Shown here: one piece after another, positions 11,220 through 22,324 of the stretch | How positions within the stretch are numbered: position 1 is the stretch's first letter | Layout of the letters: every line of letters starts with the position of its first letter | From: Pyronema omphalodes | Taxonomy: Eukaryota > Ascomycota > Pezizomycetes > Pezizales > Pyronemataceae | DNA: 64,000 nt | Direction of reading: 5' to 3' | Assembly (NCBI GenBank): GCA_024516155.1 | Contig: JAJJXM010000057.1 | Location: 310,001 to 374,000, forward strand | Translations under genes and position numbers: made by a program | The notes under the pieces: model-generated | What the model saw: only the letters and a program-made list of their open reading frames with translations | The model's database searches: none | What the model was told of the DNA's origin: nothing

Positions 11220-14200
11220 CTACAACAGACTGTCAACGACCATCAGGATAGTCTCCCACAACGTGAACCGACAACGAACAGCACTCGACGCGCTGCTGAA
11301 TAGGTCACAGGACACAGCTGATATAATCCTAACACAAGAAACCAACATTACCAACTTGACTTATGCAACCACACACCCATCCTTTAAGTTACTACTGCCA
11401 CCCCGGGGAAATAGAACCACCAACAGAACAGCCGCCTATGTGACCCGGACAAACCCATACCTCAGGGTCTCTCAGCACACCGATATATGGGTGGACCCTG
11501 CCCTTCAGGTCCTCGAGGTAGGCAACGACTTAATCCCCTCTTTCTTTGTATTCCATATATACAATGAAAAACCACCCGAAAATAATATTTACACAATCCC
11601 AAGAGCCCTCACCCCCCTCCCCCTCTCCCACAGGTGCATCATCACAGGTGATCTCAACGCTCACCATGCCCTGTGGAACACCTCCACACGCTCCGCCATT
11701 GGCGCCACCGAGGCAGTAGATCTCATCGAGCAAAGCGGCTGGGCCCTCGTCTCCGTGCCTGACATTCCCACGTACCACTCCAACCAAGGCCGCAGTTCCT
11801 CCGTCCTAGACCTGACCCTAGCATCGCCCCATATGGCGCAGGAAACAGTTTACTGGGCAATTGACGATGACAATGCCATGGGGTCTGACCATGAGGTCAT
11901 ACGCTTCGAGATACACACAACCCACCCGGATGCTGGAACAACTCCCCCGATGAACTGACCGAACTGGAAAAAGACGGATTGGGAGCTCTTCACTGAGACC
12001 CTCCATGCTTCTTGCTCAGCCCTCACACTGACCTGGACACACTATCGCAACCACCCCACCACGGCCAACCTTGAAGTGTGGGCGGAGTCAATACGGGATG
12101 TCATCCTTGGTGCCGCAACGACGTCCTCCCCCATGCTACAAGTGATTCCCCGATCGACACGATGGTGGACCCCAGACGTCACCGCGGCAAGAAAGACAAT
12201 GACCAAAGCGAGATATAAGTGGAAACGCAACCGTGGCGAGAGATCTCACATAACCTACAAACATCGCCAAAACGAGTACCACAGGAACATTCGCACGGCG
12301 AAAGATGCTAAGTGGAAGGAGTATCTTTCCCAAGCCGAGGGGTCCGATGTATGGCAGGCATGTAGGTATACAAACCCTCGACATGCTCAACTAACATCAA
12401 ACCTCGGTGCGATGATAAATGGCCGAGAAATAACATGTAGCTCCTTCGAGTCAAAAGTGGAAGCATTTCAAAAGCTGATCCCCCCACCGCCGCTGCCCCC
12501 GCCTCCATCCATCCTTCCCCCACGCTACGAGCTGAAGTGGACAACCTTTACGCCGTCAGAGATAGCGACAGCAGTTTTCTCTCATCGCGCAAGAAAGCGA
12601 CCGGGCTTGATGGACTTATATTCGCATGCCTGCGGAGTGTATACCTGGCCGCCCCCGAACACATGAATCACCTCTACGCCACGTTAGGGACGGTAGGCTA
12701 CCACCGGCGTTGCTGGACACAAGCCACCACGGTGATCATAGCCAAACCTAATAAGACGGATCACAGCCATCCCAAGGCATACTGCCCGATTGCGCTCCTG
12801 AACTGCCTAGGAAAGACACTCGAGCAACTAATGGCCACTGGCCTAGGCACAATGGCAGACTCGCATGACTTACTACACAAGCACCAAATAGGAGGCCGCC
12901 CACAGTGATCGGCGATTGACGCAGCGATGGCGCTAGTGCACGATGTCGAGATGGGGAAATCTCACGGACTGCTAACCTCCACCCTCCTCGTCGACCTCCG
13001 GGGAGCTTTTGACAATCGCTCTGCGGAACGCCTACAACAAACACTACGCCAGCTCGGATGCCCGAGACCAGTGGAACTGTGGTGCCAAACGTTTCTCGCA
13101 GATCGCACGATTGCTTTAGCATTCAACGGACGGACTGACAAGCAACGACCGGTGCAGACAGGCATCCGACAGGGTTCCCCTGCATCACCCATTCTGTTCC
13201 TACTATACCTTCGCCCACGGTTCGACGAACTAGATCAGACACACCCATACGCATGGAGTCTTAGCTACATTGACGACGTAGCGATCGTGGTCCAGGGAGG
13301 CACCCGCAAAGCAAACGCCCGCGCGCTCCAGAAAATCACAACTACAGCCTTTCGGTGGGCCGACGCAAACGCCGTTTCCTTTGACGATGAAAAGTCAGAG
13401 CTCCTGCATTCCCACTGGGCACGCACCGATAGCATCACTGGGGAGAAAAAAGTTCAGACCCAAGAGGTACAGTTATCACACCGGGAACATAGGGAGAAGA
13501 GAAAGATGTCGTGAGGTGGATAGGCCTGTACTTAGATAGGAAGCTTAACTTTAGAAAACATGTAGCTAGACGTGCAACCGCCGCGCAAACGACTCTCAAC
13601 GCACTATGTAGGTTGGCACGGTACAAAACAGGTCTATCCCCCGCAGCTACAAGACTAATCTACCAGGCGTGTGTCCAGTCGAGAGCAGACTATAGCGCAG
13701 AGATATGGTGGAACCAACAAACAGACCTCGCCCACACCCTCCGGAAACAACAGAACACCGCCCTCCCTAGGATCCTCAACGCCTTCACCTCCACATCGGT
13801 CCTGGCGCTCCACAATGAATCCGCACACCCGCCCGTCACAGTGCGCCTCGACAACCGCCAGTGGAAATATGCCCTGCGCACCCTTACTTTACCCGCTTCG
13901 CACCCTATTATCACACGCTGCCCCATGTCGTTCCCTGCCGCAGGTGTTGAAGACGCCTCCATCAACACGGACACAGAGTATGACCACCCGTGCCACACCC
14001 CAGGAAATGCCCCGTCCCGCCTCCTCCACGTCAGCCCCCCCTTCCCCGTGGGTCCGACCCAACGCCGAGATCGAGGACACCTCCCAAAACATCCCCCACG
14101 ATGCCCTCGCACCCACACTGACTATCGACATCTCCCCCTCTTCGAAGGCTGAGGCTGGTGATGACCACCTCCTCCTCCTCCACCCCATTTGCCAACAGCC

Positions 14201-14483
14201 AAACACCATTCTACTATACACGGACGTCTCCCAACTTGACGGCATGACAGGCGCTGGTGACACCATCCCTCCCGGACTGCCACAACCTGTTAACTCAATA
14301 GTCCCCATGGGCGACAGAACAGAGGTCTTCGATGCGGAGATTAGAGCCATCCACCAAGGCCTCCAAACATGCCTGACACATATTCGACGCCACGGCATCT
14401 ACGAAAAACACATACATGTCTTCACAGACAATCAAGCTGCTATTCGCCAAACCTCCCACCTCCGCCACGGCCCTGGCCAGGAC
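11206..14483 (+). pseudogene. LINE1 ORF2, N-terminal part: endonuclease, RT and first half of RNase H
   Basis: Starts at ATG 11206, one frame on from ORF1. The APE-type endonuclease shows ILTQETNI, ITGDLNAHHALW and GSDHEVI. A TGA at 11956 separates it from the RT linker, which continues in frame. RT motifs are PKAYCPIALLNCLGK, QTGIRQGSPASPILF and LSYIDDVAIV. RNase H begins LYTDVSQLDGMTGAG, where the usual glycine after TD is valine, and has FDAEIRAIH and FTDNQAAI. A frameshift near 12590, a TGA at 12906-12908 and a further shift near 13510 break it. Gypsy-1 interrupts it at 14484. Confidence 0.8.
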
Positions 14484-15023
14484 TGTCACGGCACACGGCT
14501 GACGAGCCGTTGTGTCGTTGCATCATCATTGTGTTGTCGTGGTTGTTGATTGACATCGTGCCGTTGTCTTGCCGTGTTGTGTTGTGTTGCCGATGTGTTG
14601 TTGTGTTGTTGTGTGTGCCGTGCCATTGTGACTGAGAGACTGATTGATGATGGATGACGTACCACGAGCTGGAGAGCTGTGGCGTCGCAGGTGAATTGAT
14701 GGAGAACGGAAGCTCATGTAGCGATGATTGTATGACGGCCCAGCAAGAGTGCTGGCCGCCCCTTTGTACATAAGGAGGCTTGCCTCCCCGTTGTCGAGAT
14801 TCTCCATCGAACGTCTTGTGTCTTCTCCTTGCTCCTAATATAAGGCTTCTTCTCCCAAGTCCTACGTCACTCTTGTCCTTGTTCCTGTTCCTGTTTTGTG
14901 TGCCGTCCATCTGACGAGCACTTCGGTCCTTGTCCTGCCGTTCCCCGTCCCGGAACCTGCCTAGTCCCTCTTGCCGGTAGTGTTCAGTGTGTTCTTTGAA
15001 CGTCCGTTCTCAGTTCCCTGACA
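14484..15023 (+). repeat. Gypsy-1 5' LTR
   Basis: Begins TGTCACGGCACACGG and ends CCCTGACA. A run of TTG/GTG repeats fills the first 150 bases. TATAAGG near 14839 may be the core promoter. Internal sequence after the end starts TTACGTTCGATCG; I could not identify a tRNA primer site there. Confidence 0.95.
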
Positions 15024-15058
15024 TTACGTTCGATCGATTAATTATTCAACCGACACGC

Positions 15059-15301
15059 ATGAACCCCACCGGTTCTGCCTGGACCTACGCACTAAAACAA
15101 GCTCTGGAAACGCATACCTTAAACGAAACCTTTGGGATCCCCGACAGATTTGCTGGCGCAGTGCGAAGAACCATCAGACGAGCAGAAAATAACTGCTACC
15201 TTGTGGTCCGCTGGGAACTCCAGGACTACACTTATCAGGAGCACATCCGCCGCACCATCAGACTCAAGCCAATCCTCAGAGCCCGCCAGAATGCATATTA
15301 A
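15059..15301 (+). CDS. Small ORF between LTR and gag, conserved in Gypsy D
   Basis: Encodes 80 residues from ATG 15059, beginning MNPTGSAWTYALKQALE. Gypsy D has an equivalent 83-residue ORF at 60384 with the same start, similar length and clear similarity (MNRTGSAWTHTLKQALE, FGIPSRFAG). In both elements its end overlaps the gag ATG (15291) and gag lies in the +1 frame. The product is basic (many R) and matches no family I recognise. It could be a separate small protein or a leader acting on gag translation. An ancestral gag N-terminus split by a shift is less likely, because the arrangement is the same in two diverged copies. Confidence 0.55.
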   Translation: MNPTGSAWTYALKQALETHTLNETFGIPDRFAGAVRRTIRRAENNCYLVVRWELQDYTYQEHIRRTIRLKPILRARQNAY

Positions 15302-16637
15302 ACTTATTGACGAAGGACACTGGCAGCAAATTGTGAATGCTGCCGCCATGACCCAGTTCCCTGACGGCCATGAACCGCTTACCTTCACCAAACAACTCGC
15401 ACAATCCATCTTAGACGCTCAGGACCACCCCACGGGTTATCTCTTAAACGACCTCGCGGAAACCCCCGGCTCCCGTAACAGCACTCGGGTATCCAGCCCT
15501 GTCGCCTCCCGCGCTCCGGAAGCTCCCACCCCTGCCCCCATTCCCCCTGTCGTGATCCAGACTGGCTCCGTCCAGGTTTACCCGAACCGCCCAGAACCAG
15601 CACTGCGAGCCGCCGCACCCCCTACCACAGCCGCAGCCGCAGCCCCAGCCCCCGCTATAATCGCACCAATTCCAAGACCCCCCCCCGAGACCCCGAGATC
15701 CTCCTAACCCCGGAGGAACAAGCCGATACAAATGAAATCCACTACTACGAGAAGGAGCTCACCCGCCAGCGTGAACTCATCAACGCGCTACTCGCCTCCC
15801 CCGGCATCCGCGTGACCGCAGACAAAATCTCGGATCCGCCAACCTTCGACGGGTCCAACAGGGAGGACCTCCGCCGCTTTGTCTCCTTGCTTCGCATCAA
15901 GTTGGTGAGCGACGAACGTCGTTTCCCGACCCCCCATCAACGGATTTCTTATGCCATGGGCCGCCTCCGCGGACGCGCCTTGGATCAGATCCTTCCTTAT
16001 ATCAAGGAAAATGGCAACCGCTGGTGCCCTCAACGACGTCGAGGACGTCATTAAAATTTTACAGCGTACCTTTGGAGACCCGGACGAGCGCGCAACGGCT
16101 CGTTTCAAACTACAAAATCTCCAACAAAACAACCGCGAATTTTCGGACTATTATGCAGAGTTCTCCCGCCTAGTCGCAGAGTTAGGCTGGGACGAAGCCG
16201 CCACCATGGATGCCCTGCGTAACGGCCTGTCCCTCGAGCTGCACGAGAAGTTGGTTGGTGCCCCGCCCATCACCACGATGCACTGATTTGTTGACCAGTG
16301 CCAAAAATTGGACTCCCAATTGAGAGCACTTGAGAACCTCCGCAAGCTGCGTACCAACCGCGGCCAAGTTAAACCCACTACCACCGCCACCCCAGCCACC
16401 AGTCGCCCCACCCCCGCTACCCAAGCCACCACCGCCTCCTCCAGCAAGCAAACCCCGGCCCAGGGACCCCGTCAGAAACTGTCGGCACAGGAGCGCACGA
16501 CCCGCCTGTCAGAAGGACGTTGCCTCTACTGCGGTGGCCTCGGCCACATGGCTGCGTCGTGCCCCGCCGAGACGAATGTTAAAGTGGCGAGCGTGGAATT
16601 ATTGGATACTGAAGAAGAGGTGTCGGGAAAAGAATAA
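15291..16637 (+). pseudogene. Gypsy-1 gag, with three lesions
   Basis: Starts at ATG 15291 (MHIKLIDEGHWQQIVNAAA). A long proline- and alanine-rich linker follows, then the Gag core (DPPTFDGSNREDLRRF, ERRFPTPHQRISYAMGRL, EFSDYYAEFSRLVAEL) and a zinc knuckle CLYCGGLGHMAASC near 16525. Compared with Gypsy D there is a one-base shift in a C run near 15680, another near 16030, and TGA at 16285-16287 where Gypsy D has AAA. This Gag would not be made full length. The last codons contain the frameshift signal into pol. Confidence 0.85.
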
Positions 16638-16668
16638 ACCAGCTGCAAGAAGATGGCTCTGCCGCTGG
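16625..16668 (+). promoter_or_regulatory. Candidate -1 ribosomal frameshift signal at gag/pol
   Basis: In the gag frame the codons are TCG GGA AAA GAA TAA. The heptamer G GGA AAA (16625-16631) fits X XXY YYZ. Seven bases later a stem-loop can form: CCAGC (16639-16643) pairs with GCTGG (16664-16668), extended inward by short GC and AGA/TCT pairs around a seven-base loop. A -1 slip enters exactly the pol frame, which is open through to 20359. Structure and function are inferred. Confidence 0.6.
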
Positions 16669-19600
16669 TGGGAATATTATTGCTGATACATTGCTATTAT
16701 CGGGCGCAAGTTTTACTGGAAAGTTAGAATGCAAACACCTTGTCCTCTCCTGTTCCTTGTTTTCCAATAACCGCTCCGTGAAAACAGTAGCGCTCGTTGA
16801 CTGCGGCGCCACTGGTATCGCCTTTGTTGACCGCAATTTCGCCCGCCATCACAAACTCCCCCTAACCCCCCTATCCACCGCTCGAACGGTCGAAGTTATC
16901 GACGGCCGCCCCATATCCTCAGGAAAAATCACACACCTCGCCCAAGTAGAGTGTACCATCAACGGTCACTCGGAAATCCTTCCCATGTTTGTCACCAAGC
17001 TGGGTCACTACCCGGTGGTGTTGGGTATCCCATGGTTGAAGAAACACGATGTAACAATAAGCTTCAGTTCCAACACTGTAAGCTTCGACTCCCAATACTG
17101 CCTAAGGAACTGCACCCCATTGCCTGTAAGCACAACCGGTGTCGAGGTCCTGGACTCGAGGCCCCCTCCCGCTGTCCACGAGCCCGACACAAACCCCATG
17201 CCGGAGTTAGAAGACTCGGTCCCCGACCCCCCGGAAGAACCCCCAATAGAGATCTCAAGTCTAACCATCTCCGACTTCAAAGAAATGGTAGAAGACGAAA
17301 GCCTGACAGTGTTCTCGCTATCGTTGGACGAGATCACCGTCGCCCTACAAGACAAGCCCCCCCTCACGGAGGACGAACTGAAAGACATGATCCCCGAAGA
17401 GTATCATGACTACCTCGATTTTTTCAAGGAGGTCAATGCGAAGGAACTCCCCCCGCACCGACCCTACGACCACAAGATCCCACTGAAAGAGGGATTCGTC
17501 CCCCCCTTTGGCCCGCTATACTCGCTGTCACGCAACGAGTTGCAGACGCTGAAAACGTGGCTCGATGAGAATTTGGAGAAAGGATTTATACAACGCTCCC
17601 AATCACCAGCCGCCTCGCCGATATTATTCGTGAAAAAATCAGACGGATCCCTACGCCTGTGTGTCGACTACCGGAGACTGAATGAAGGTACCGAGAAGAA
17701 CCGGTACCCGCTGCCATTGATACAGGAAACGATGATGAATCTTTCCAAAGCTCAATACTTTACGACCCTTGATGTCCGCAGCGCTTATAACCTTATCAGA
17801 ATGGCAGAGGGCGAAGAATGGAAGACGGCCTTCCGCACACGGTACGGCCTGTTTGAATCGAAAGTGATGCCCCTTGGGCTCACCAACGCGCCTGCCGATT
17901 TCCAGGCATTTATAAATGATGTCCTGAGACCATACCTAGACCAGTTTTGTACGGCATACTTGGACGATATCCTCGTATTCTCCGAAACAAAGTCCGATCA
18001 CACCGCACACGTCCGAAAGATCTTGGAACGACTCAAACAAGAAAAACTGCACTTGAAGCCAGAGAAGTGTAAGTTTGCGAAGGCAGAAGTACAGTACCTG
18101 GGCTACAACATCGGCCGCGACGGCGCGCGCATGATGGATTCCAAAGTAGCCACAGTGAGAGATTGGAAGGAACCAACCAATTTGAAACAGGTCCAAGAGT
18201 TCCTGGGCTTCGCGAATTTCTATCGAAGATTTATCAAAGACTACTCAAAAGTGGTCTCCCCTCTGACGGCCCTGACCAAAAAGAAAGATGGTAAAGCAAT
18301 CCCCTTTACCTGGGGTAACGATCAGCAAAGCGCCTTCGACCGACTGAAGGATGCATTTACATCAGCACCGATTCTCAAGCACTTCGACTACGAGAAACCG
18401 ATTGTAGTAGAAACAGACGCATCTGACTATGTGTCTGCTGGAGTTTTATCACAATACGACGACGATAACGTGTTACACCCCGTCGCATTTTATTCCAAGA
18501 AGCATTCCTCGGCAGAATGCAACTACGAAATCTACGACAAAGAACTACTGGCAATAGTTCGTTGTTTCGAGGACTGGCGTCCCCACTTAGAGGGCTCCGC
18601 CTTCCCTATAAAAGTATTGACGGATCACAAGAATCTCGAATACTTAATGACGACAAAGCTGCTGAACAGACGACAAGCACACTGGTCCGAGTTCCTGTCT
18701 CGGTTTAACTTTGTGATCACCTATCGACCGGGAACGTTGGGAGGAACACCGGACGCCCTGACAAGAAGAGCCGCCGACCTCCCGGAAGAGGGAGACGAAC
18801 GCATACTGGCGAACCAGCAAGCTGTTCTGAAGCCACAGAACTTTCAGTTATGCATGACCCCGCCCATGAAACTCGCACCTTCCGAAGTAGACCTCCTGTT
18901 CACAGAGGGCTACAAGACAGATTCATTCCCCAACCGAGTGTTGGGAATGCTGGAAGATGGCACACAAATCTGTAAGGACATATCACTCGCCGATTGCTCC
19001 GCGTTGGAAAACAGATTGTACTACCGAGATTGCCTCTATGTCCCCGCGCTGGATAAACTACGATTGAAACTACTACAAGATCACCACGACCCCCCCACTA
19101 TGGGACACCCGGGCCGTGCAAAGACTTTCGAACTCCTCGCCAGGAATTATTACTGGCCCTCGATGAGAAAAGATGTGGACCAATTCGTCCGAAATTGCCA
19201 CACCTGTGAAAGAACAAAGGCTACCCGCCACGCACCCTATGGAACCTTGAAGCCCCTACCGGTCCCGCACCAGCCTTGGCAGAATATATCGGTGGACTTT
19301 GTTACTGGACTACCGACATCAGAAGGCTTCGACGCAATATGTGTGATCGTTTGCCGACTAACGAAACAGCGGCACTTAGTGCCCTGTCATTCCACGATAG
19401 ACGCAGAAGGCTTCGCGCAACTCTTCCTGGAAAACGTATTCAAACTACACGGCCTGCCAGACACAGTAGTGTCCGACCGCGGTCCGCAATTTGTGGCCCA
19501 TTTCTGGAAACACTTGGCAAATTGCATGGGTATCGGAATTGCCACGAGTACGGCCTTCCATCCCCAAACCGACGGCCAAACAGAGAGAATTAACGCGGTT

Positions 19601-20359
19601 ACGGAGCAATATCTCCGCGCGTACGTCTGTTATTTACAAGACGATTGGAAGAAATTTTTACCGCTTGCAGAATTTGCTGCAAATAACCAAGTATCGGATA
19701 CAACGTCGCTGTCTCCGTTCCACGCTATATACGGTCGACACCCCAAGTGCTCTTTCGAACTGGAAATCAGGACAGACAATCCTGAAGAAGTGAAAGCGAA
19801 CGAGGTAGCGGAAAGGATGTCACACATCCATGACGTCTTACGTTCGGAAATGAAATACGCCCAAGCCCGCCACATAGAAGCTGCCGACAATTCCCGACTC
19901 CCCGCGCCGGTCTTCAAACCAGGAGACCTGGTATGGCTGGACGCCCGCAACCTAAGAACCCGCCGCCCCTCAAAGAAACTAGAAAACAAACACCTAGGCC
20001 CCTTCACCGTGTTACGGCCTATTGGATCCCACGCCTATGAATTGGATATACCGGAGACCATGAAACACCACAGGACCTTCCCCGTGTCCCTACTAAACCC
20101 AGCCCCTTCGGACCCCCTCCCTGGCCAGATTATTCCACCGCCCCTACCGGTAGTAGTAGACGGCGAAGAAGAATGGTTCGTGGATGAAATTCTGGATAGC
20201 CGTTGGTCAAGAGGAAACCTGCAGTACCTCGTCAAGTGGACCGGCCATGACTCTCCAACCTGGGAACCGGAAACGAACCTATCCGAAACTGAGGCCGCTG
20301 AGAAATTCCATCAGTTATACCCAGACAAACCTTCTCCTCTCGTAGGAACTCGAGCCTAA
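16631..20359 (+). CDS. Gypsy-1 Pol: protease, RT, RNase H, integrase, chromodomain; intact
   Basis: One uninterrupted frame of about 1,240 codons, entered by the proposed -1 shift. In order: retropepsin-like VDCGATGIAFVD (active D followed by C rather than T or S); RT with LCVDYRRLN and AYLDDILVF (nt 17950-17976); RNase H from VETDASDYVSAG (nt 18408); zinc-binding H2C2 region (MGHPGRAKTFELL, NCHTCERTKA); integrase core with VDFVTGLP, VVSDRGPQF and DGQTERIN; a GPF-like module (HLGPFTVLRPIGSHAYELD); and a C-terminal chromodomain (EEWFVDEILDSRW, YLVKWTGHDSPTWEPE). Chromodomains of this clade steer integration toward marked chromatin. With near-identical LTRs this is the best candidate in the window for recent activity, apart from its damaged gag. 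Confidence 0.92.
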   Translation, partial: RINQLQEDGSAAGGNIIADTLLLSGASFTGKLECKHLVLSCSLFSNNRSVKTVALVDCGATGIAFVDRNFARHHKLPLTPLSTARTVEVIDGRPISSGKITHLAQVECTINGHSEILPMFVTKLGHYPVVLGIPWLKKHDVTISFSSNTVSFDSQYCLRNCTPLPVSTTGVEVLDSRPPPAVHEPDTNPMPELEDSVPDPPEEPPIEISSLTISDFKEMVEDESLTVFSLSLDEITVALQDKPPLTEDELKDMIPEEYHDYLDFFKEVNAKELPPHRPYDHKIPLKEGFVPPFGPLYSLSRNELQTLKTWLDENLEKGFIQRSQSPAASPILFVKKSDGSLRLCVDYRRLNEGTEKNRYPLPLIQETMMNLSKAQYFTTLDVRSAYNLIRMAEGEEWKTAFRTRYGLFESKVMPLGLTNAPADFQAFINDVLRPYLDQFCTAYLDDILVFSETKSDHTAHVRKILERLKQEKLHLKPEKCKFAKAEVQYLGYNIGRDGARMMDSKVATVRDWKEPTNLKQVQEFLGFANFYRRFIKDYSKVVSPLTALTKKKDGKAIPFTWGNDQQSAFDRLKDAFTSAPILKHFDYEKPIVVETDASDYVSAGVLSQYDDDNVLHPVAFYSKKHSSAECNYEIYDKELLAIVRCFEDWRPHLEGSAFPIKVLTDHKNLEYLMTTKLLNRRQAHWSEFLSRFNFVITYRPGTLGGTPDALTRRAADLPEEGDERILANQQAVLKPQNFQLCMTPPMKLAPSEVDLLFTEGYKTDSFPNRVLGMLEDGTQICKDISLADCSALENRLYYRDCLYVPALDKLRLKLLQDHHDPPTMGHPGRAKTFELLARNYYWPSMRKDVDQFVRNCHTCERTKATRHAPYGTLKPLPVPHQPWQNISVDFVTGLPTSEGFDAICVIVCRLTKQRHLVPCHSTIDAEGFAQLFLENVFKLHGLPDTVVSDRGPQFVAHFWKHLANCMGIGIATSTAFHPQTDGQTERINAVTEQYLRAYVCYLQDDWKKFLPLAEFAANNQVSDTTSLSPFHAIYGRHPKCSFELEIRTDNPEEVKANEVAERMSHIHDVLRSEMKYAQARHIEAADNSRLPAPVFKPGDLVWLDARNLRTRRPSKKLENKHLGPFTVLRPIGSHAYELDIPETMKHHRTFPVSLLNPAPSDPLPGQIIPPPLPVVVDGEEEWFVDEILDSRWSRGNLQYLVKWTGHDSPTWEPETNLSETEAAEKFHQLYPDKPSPLVGTRA

Positions 20360-20370
20360 CGGGGGGGTAC
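20360..20370 (+). other. Gypsy-1 polypurine tract
   Basis: GGGGGGG (20361-20367) just before the 3' LTR, followed by TAC. This is the expected place for plus-strand priming. Confidence 0.6.
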
Positions 20371-20910
20371 TGTCACGGCACACAGCTGACGCGCCGTTGT
20401 GTTGTTGCATCATCATTGTGTTGTCGTGGTTGTTGATTGACATCGTGCCGTTGTCTTGCCGTGTTGTGTTGTGTTGCCGATGTGTTGTTGTGTTGTTGTG
20501 TGTGCCGTGCCATTGTGACTGAGAGACTGATTGATGATGGATGACGTACCACGAGCTGGAGAGCTGTCGCGTCGCAGGTGAATTGATGGAGAATGGAAGC
20601 TCATGTAGCGATGATTGTATAACGGCCCAGCAAGAGTGCTGGCCGCCCCTTTGTACATAAGGAGGCTTGCCTCCCCGTTGTCGAGATTCTCCATCGAACG
20701 TCTTGTGTCTTCTCCTTGCTCCTAACATAAGGCTTCTTCTCCCAAGTCCTACGTCACTCTTGTCCTTGTCCCTGTTCCGGTTTTGTGTGCCGTCCGTCTG
20801 ACGAGCACTTCGGTCCTTGTCCTGCCGTTCCCCGTCCCGGAACCTGCCTAGTCCCTCTTGCCGGTAGTGTTCAGTGTGTTCTTTGAACGTCCGTTCTCAG
20901 TTCCCTGACA
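20371..20910 (+). repeat. Gypsy-1 3' LTR
   Basis: 540 bp, same ends as the 5' LTR, ten substitutions and no length change seen. It is followed by the second AGGAC and then the rest of LINE1. Confidence 0.95.
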
Positions 20911-21531
20911 AGGACCTCGCCTGGGCCATCCAAAACACCGCCCATAACCTTCACGAATTCGGCACTTCCATTACCATCCACTGGGTCCCAGGACATACAA
21001 ACGTCCGTGGGAATGAGGCCGCCGAAGAACTGGCTCGACACGCGACCACAGTCCCGCCACGCCGACAACTACCGATGTCCCTCACCTGGATACCGTGCTG
21101 CAGTTGAGACCGGTACACCGAAGCCTGGGCTACCTGGTTCACCTCATCCCCTCAGCCACGCACGTACGCCGCTACACACCGCCACAAGATGGACACAGCC
21201 TACACCGACAACCCCCGCTGGATATCGACTGCGATCCTGGGTTCTCGCACCGTTCACGGATACTTCCTCAACTACCTGGCCCACCCTCCCTCAGAAGCAT
21301 AACCCTCCCGGCGATGCAGCTGCCCTATCCATCCCGCACAGACACCTCGACACCTCCTCCAGAGCTGCCCCAGTTTCCAGGCCGCGCGCTCTACACTCCC
21401 GGATCAACATCAACACCATTCTGGACACCCCCTCTGGCACTAAGGCTCTTTCCACATTTATCTCTGCGACCAAGGTCGCTTCCTCGACCTGGGCAAACTC
21501 CCGGCTAGAGAGGATGCACAGAAGCGTATAG
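20911..21531 (+). pseudogene. LINE1 ORF2, C-terminal part: end of RNase H
   Basis: Continues the domain cut at 14483: ITIHWVPGHTNVRGNEAAEELA is the last RNase H block with the conserved GNE motif. The C-terminal region typical of these LINEs follows (TAILGSRTVHGYFLNYLAH). A stop at about 21105 and frame changes after it show decay. Confidence 0.8.
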
Positions 21532-22324
21532 ACCCCTACCGCTGACTACACTGACCGCAGTGCTTTAGGAACTTTTGTGTCCGCCAATTTTGTAGTGTTT
21601 TAAATGAAAAGAAAAAAAAAAAACAAGGAAGAGGAGGGGAACAAAAGGGGACGGGGAAGATGGACAGGAGGGGGACAGGAAACAGGTACGGGGAGATGGG
21701 ATCGGGCCGGGGTTGTTGCATTGGTCTGCTTGGAGTTCGGGCGTTTCGATTGTTCCTTTCTTTGCATATCCTTTGTTTGTTTTGGAGTTAGAGTGGTTAC
21801 TGGCACGGCGGACGGAATGGGAACGGACGGTGGAGAGAAGCCTGGTGTGCGCGGTGGTGGGAGATTTTTTTGGTATTTTCTTATGTTCTGGGGGCGACGA
21901 GGATATCTCTTTTGTTATGGGGCGGAATGAGTACGTGAGGCGAAATGAGGGGAGAGAGGGGCGCAGGGAAGGGGCAGATGAGGCCGGCAGGAGTCATCTT
22001 TTCCTTTTGTATGCGGGGGAAGCAAAGGTGGGAAAATGGTTCAAAACATGGACGGGGAAGGACAGGAGGATAGGGAGGAGCCCGGAGAGGCAGCCTCTGT
22101 GCAAGCAAGGCCCATGAAACATTCGAAGCGCTTGGACAAAAAACCCCCTTTGTAACAGTGGGGACAGACCCCACAACCACAACGATCATGAGGAGGAGGA
22201 TGGTAGAGGTGGAGACTGGGTTTTCGCTTTTACGTTTCTTTCTTCTTCTCATTTGTATTTAGCTGTCCCTTGTCATAACCTTCGGGTTGCAAACAAGTAA
22301 TGAGAGAACAAACAAACAAACAAA
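21532..22324 (+). other. LINE1 3' untranslated region and tail
   Basis: No gene seen. It opens with an A run (about 21609-21622) and then a purine-rich G/A stretch. It ends with TCATAACCTTCGGGTTGCAAAC and a CAAA-repeat tail to 22324. The CATAACCTT(A/C)GG motif is also at the ends of LINE2 and LINE3. Confidence 0.7.

Larger units (their letters stand above)
14484..20910 (+). mobile_element. Gypsy-1: young Ty3/gypsy chromovirus, complete with both LTRs
   Basis: Two LTRs of 540 bp (14484-15023 and 20371-20910) differ at ten positions by my count, about 98% identity. The flanks AGGAC (14479-14483 and 20911-20915) are a perfect 5-bp duplication, and the interrupted LINE1 RNase H reads on after it. 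Internal layout: small ORF, gag (three lesions), frameshift signal, intact pol with chromodomain, polypurine tract. Relatives in the window are a solo LTR at 56085 and the older Gypsy D at 59822. Confidence 0.95.
9046..22324 (+). mobile_element. LINE1: non-LTR retrotransposon with endonuclease, RT and RNase H, split by Gypsy-1
   Basis: Flanked by CACCCCAGCTCTCC (9032-9045) and CACCCCAGCACTCC (22325-22338), a 14-bp duplication with one mismatch. Gypsy A coding sequence resumes at once on the right. Without Gypsy-1 and one copy of its duplication the element is about 6.85 kb. It has a 5' UTR, a Gag-like ORF1, ORF2 and a 3' UTR ending in a CAAA-repeat tail. Both ORFs carry stops and shifts. Confidence 0.85.
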
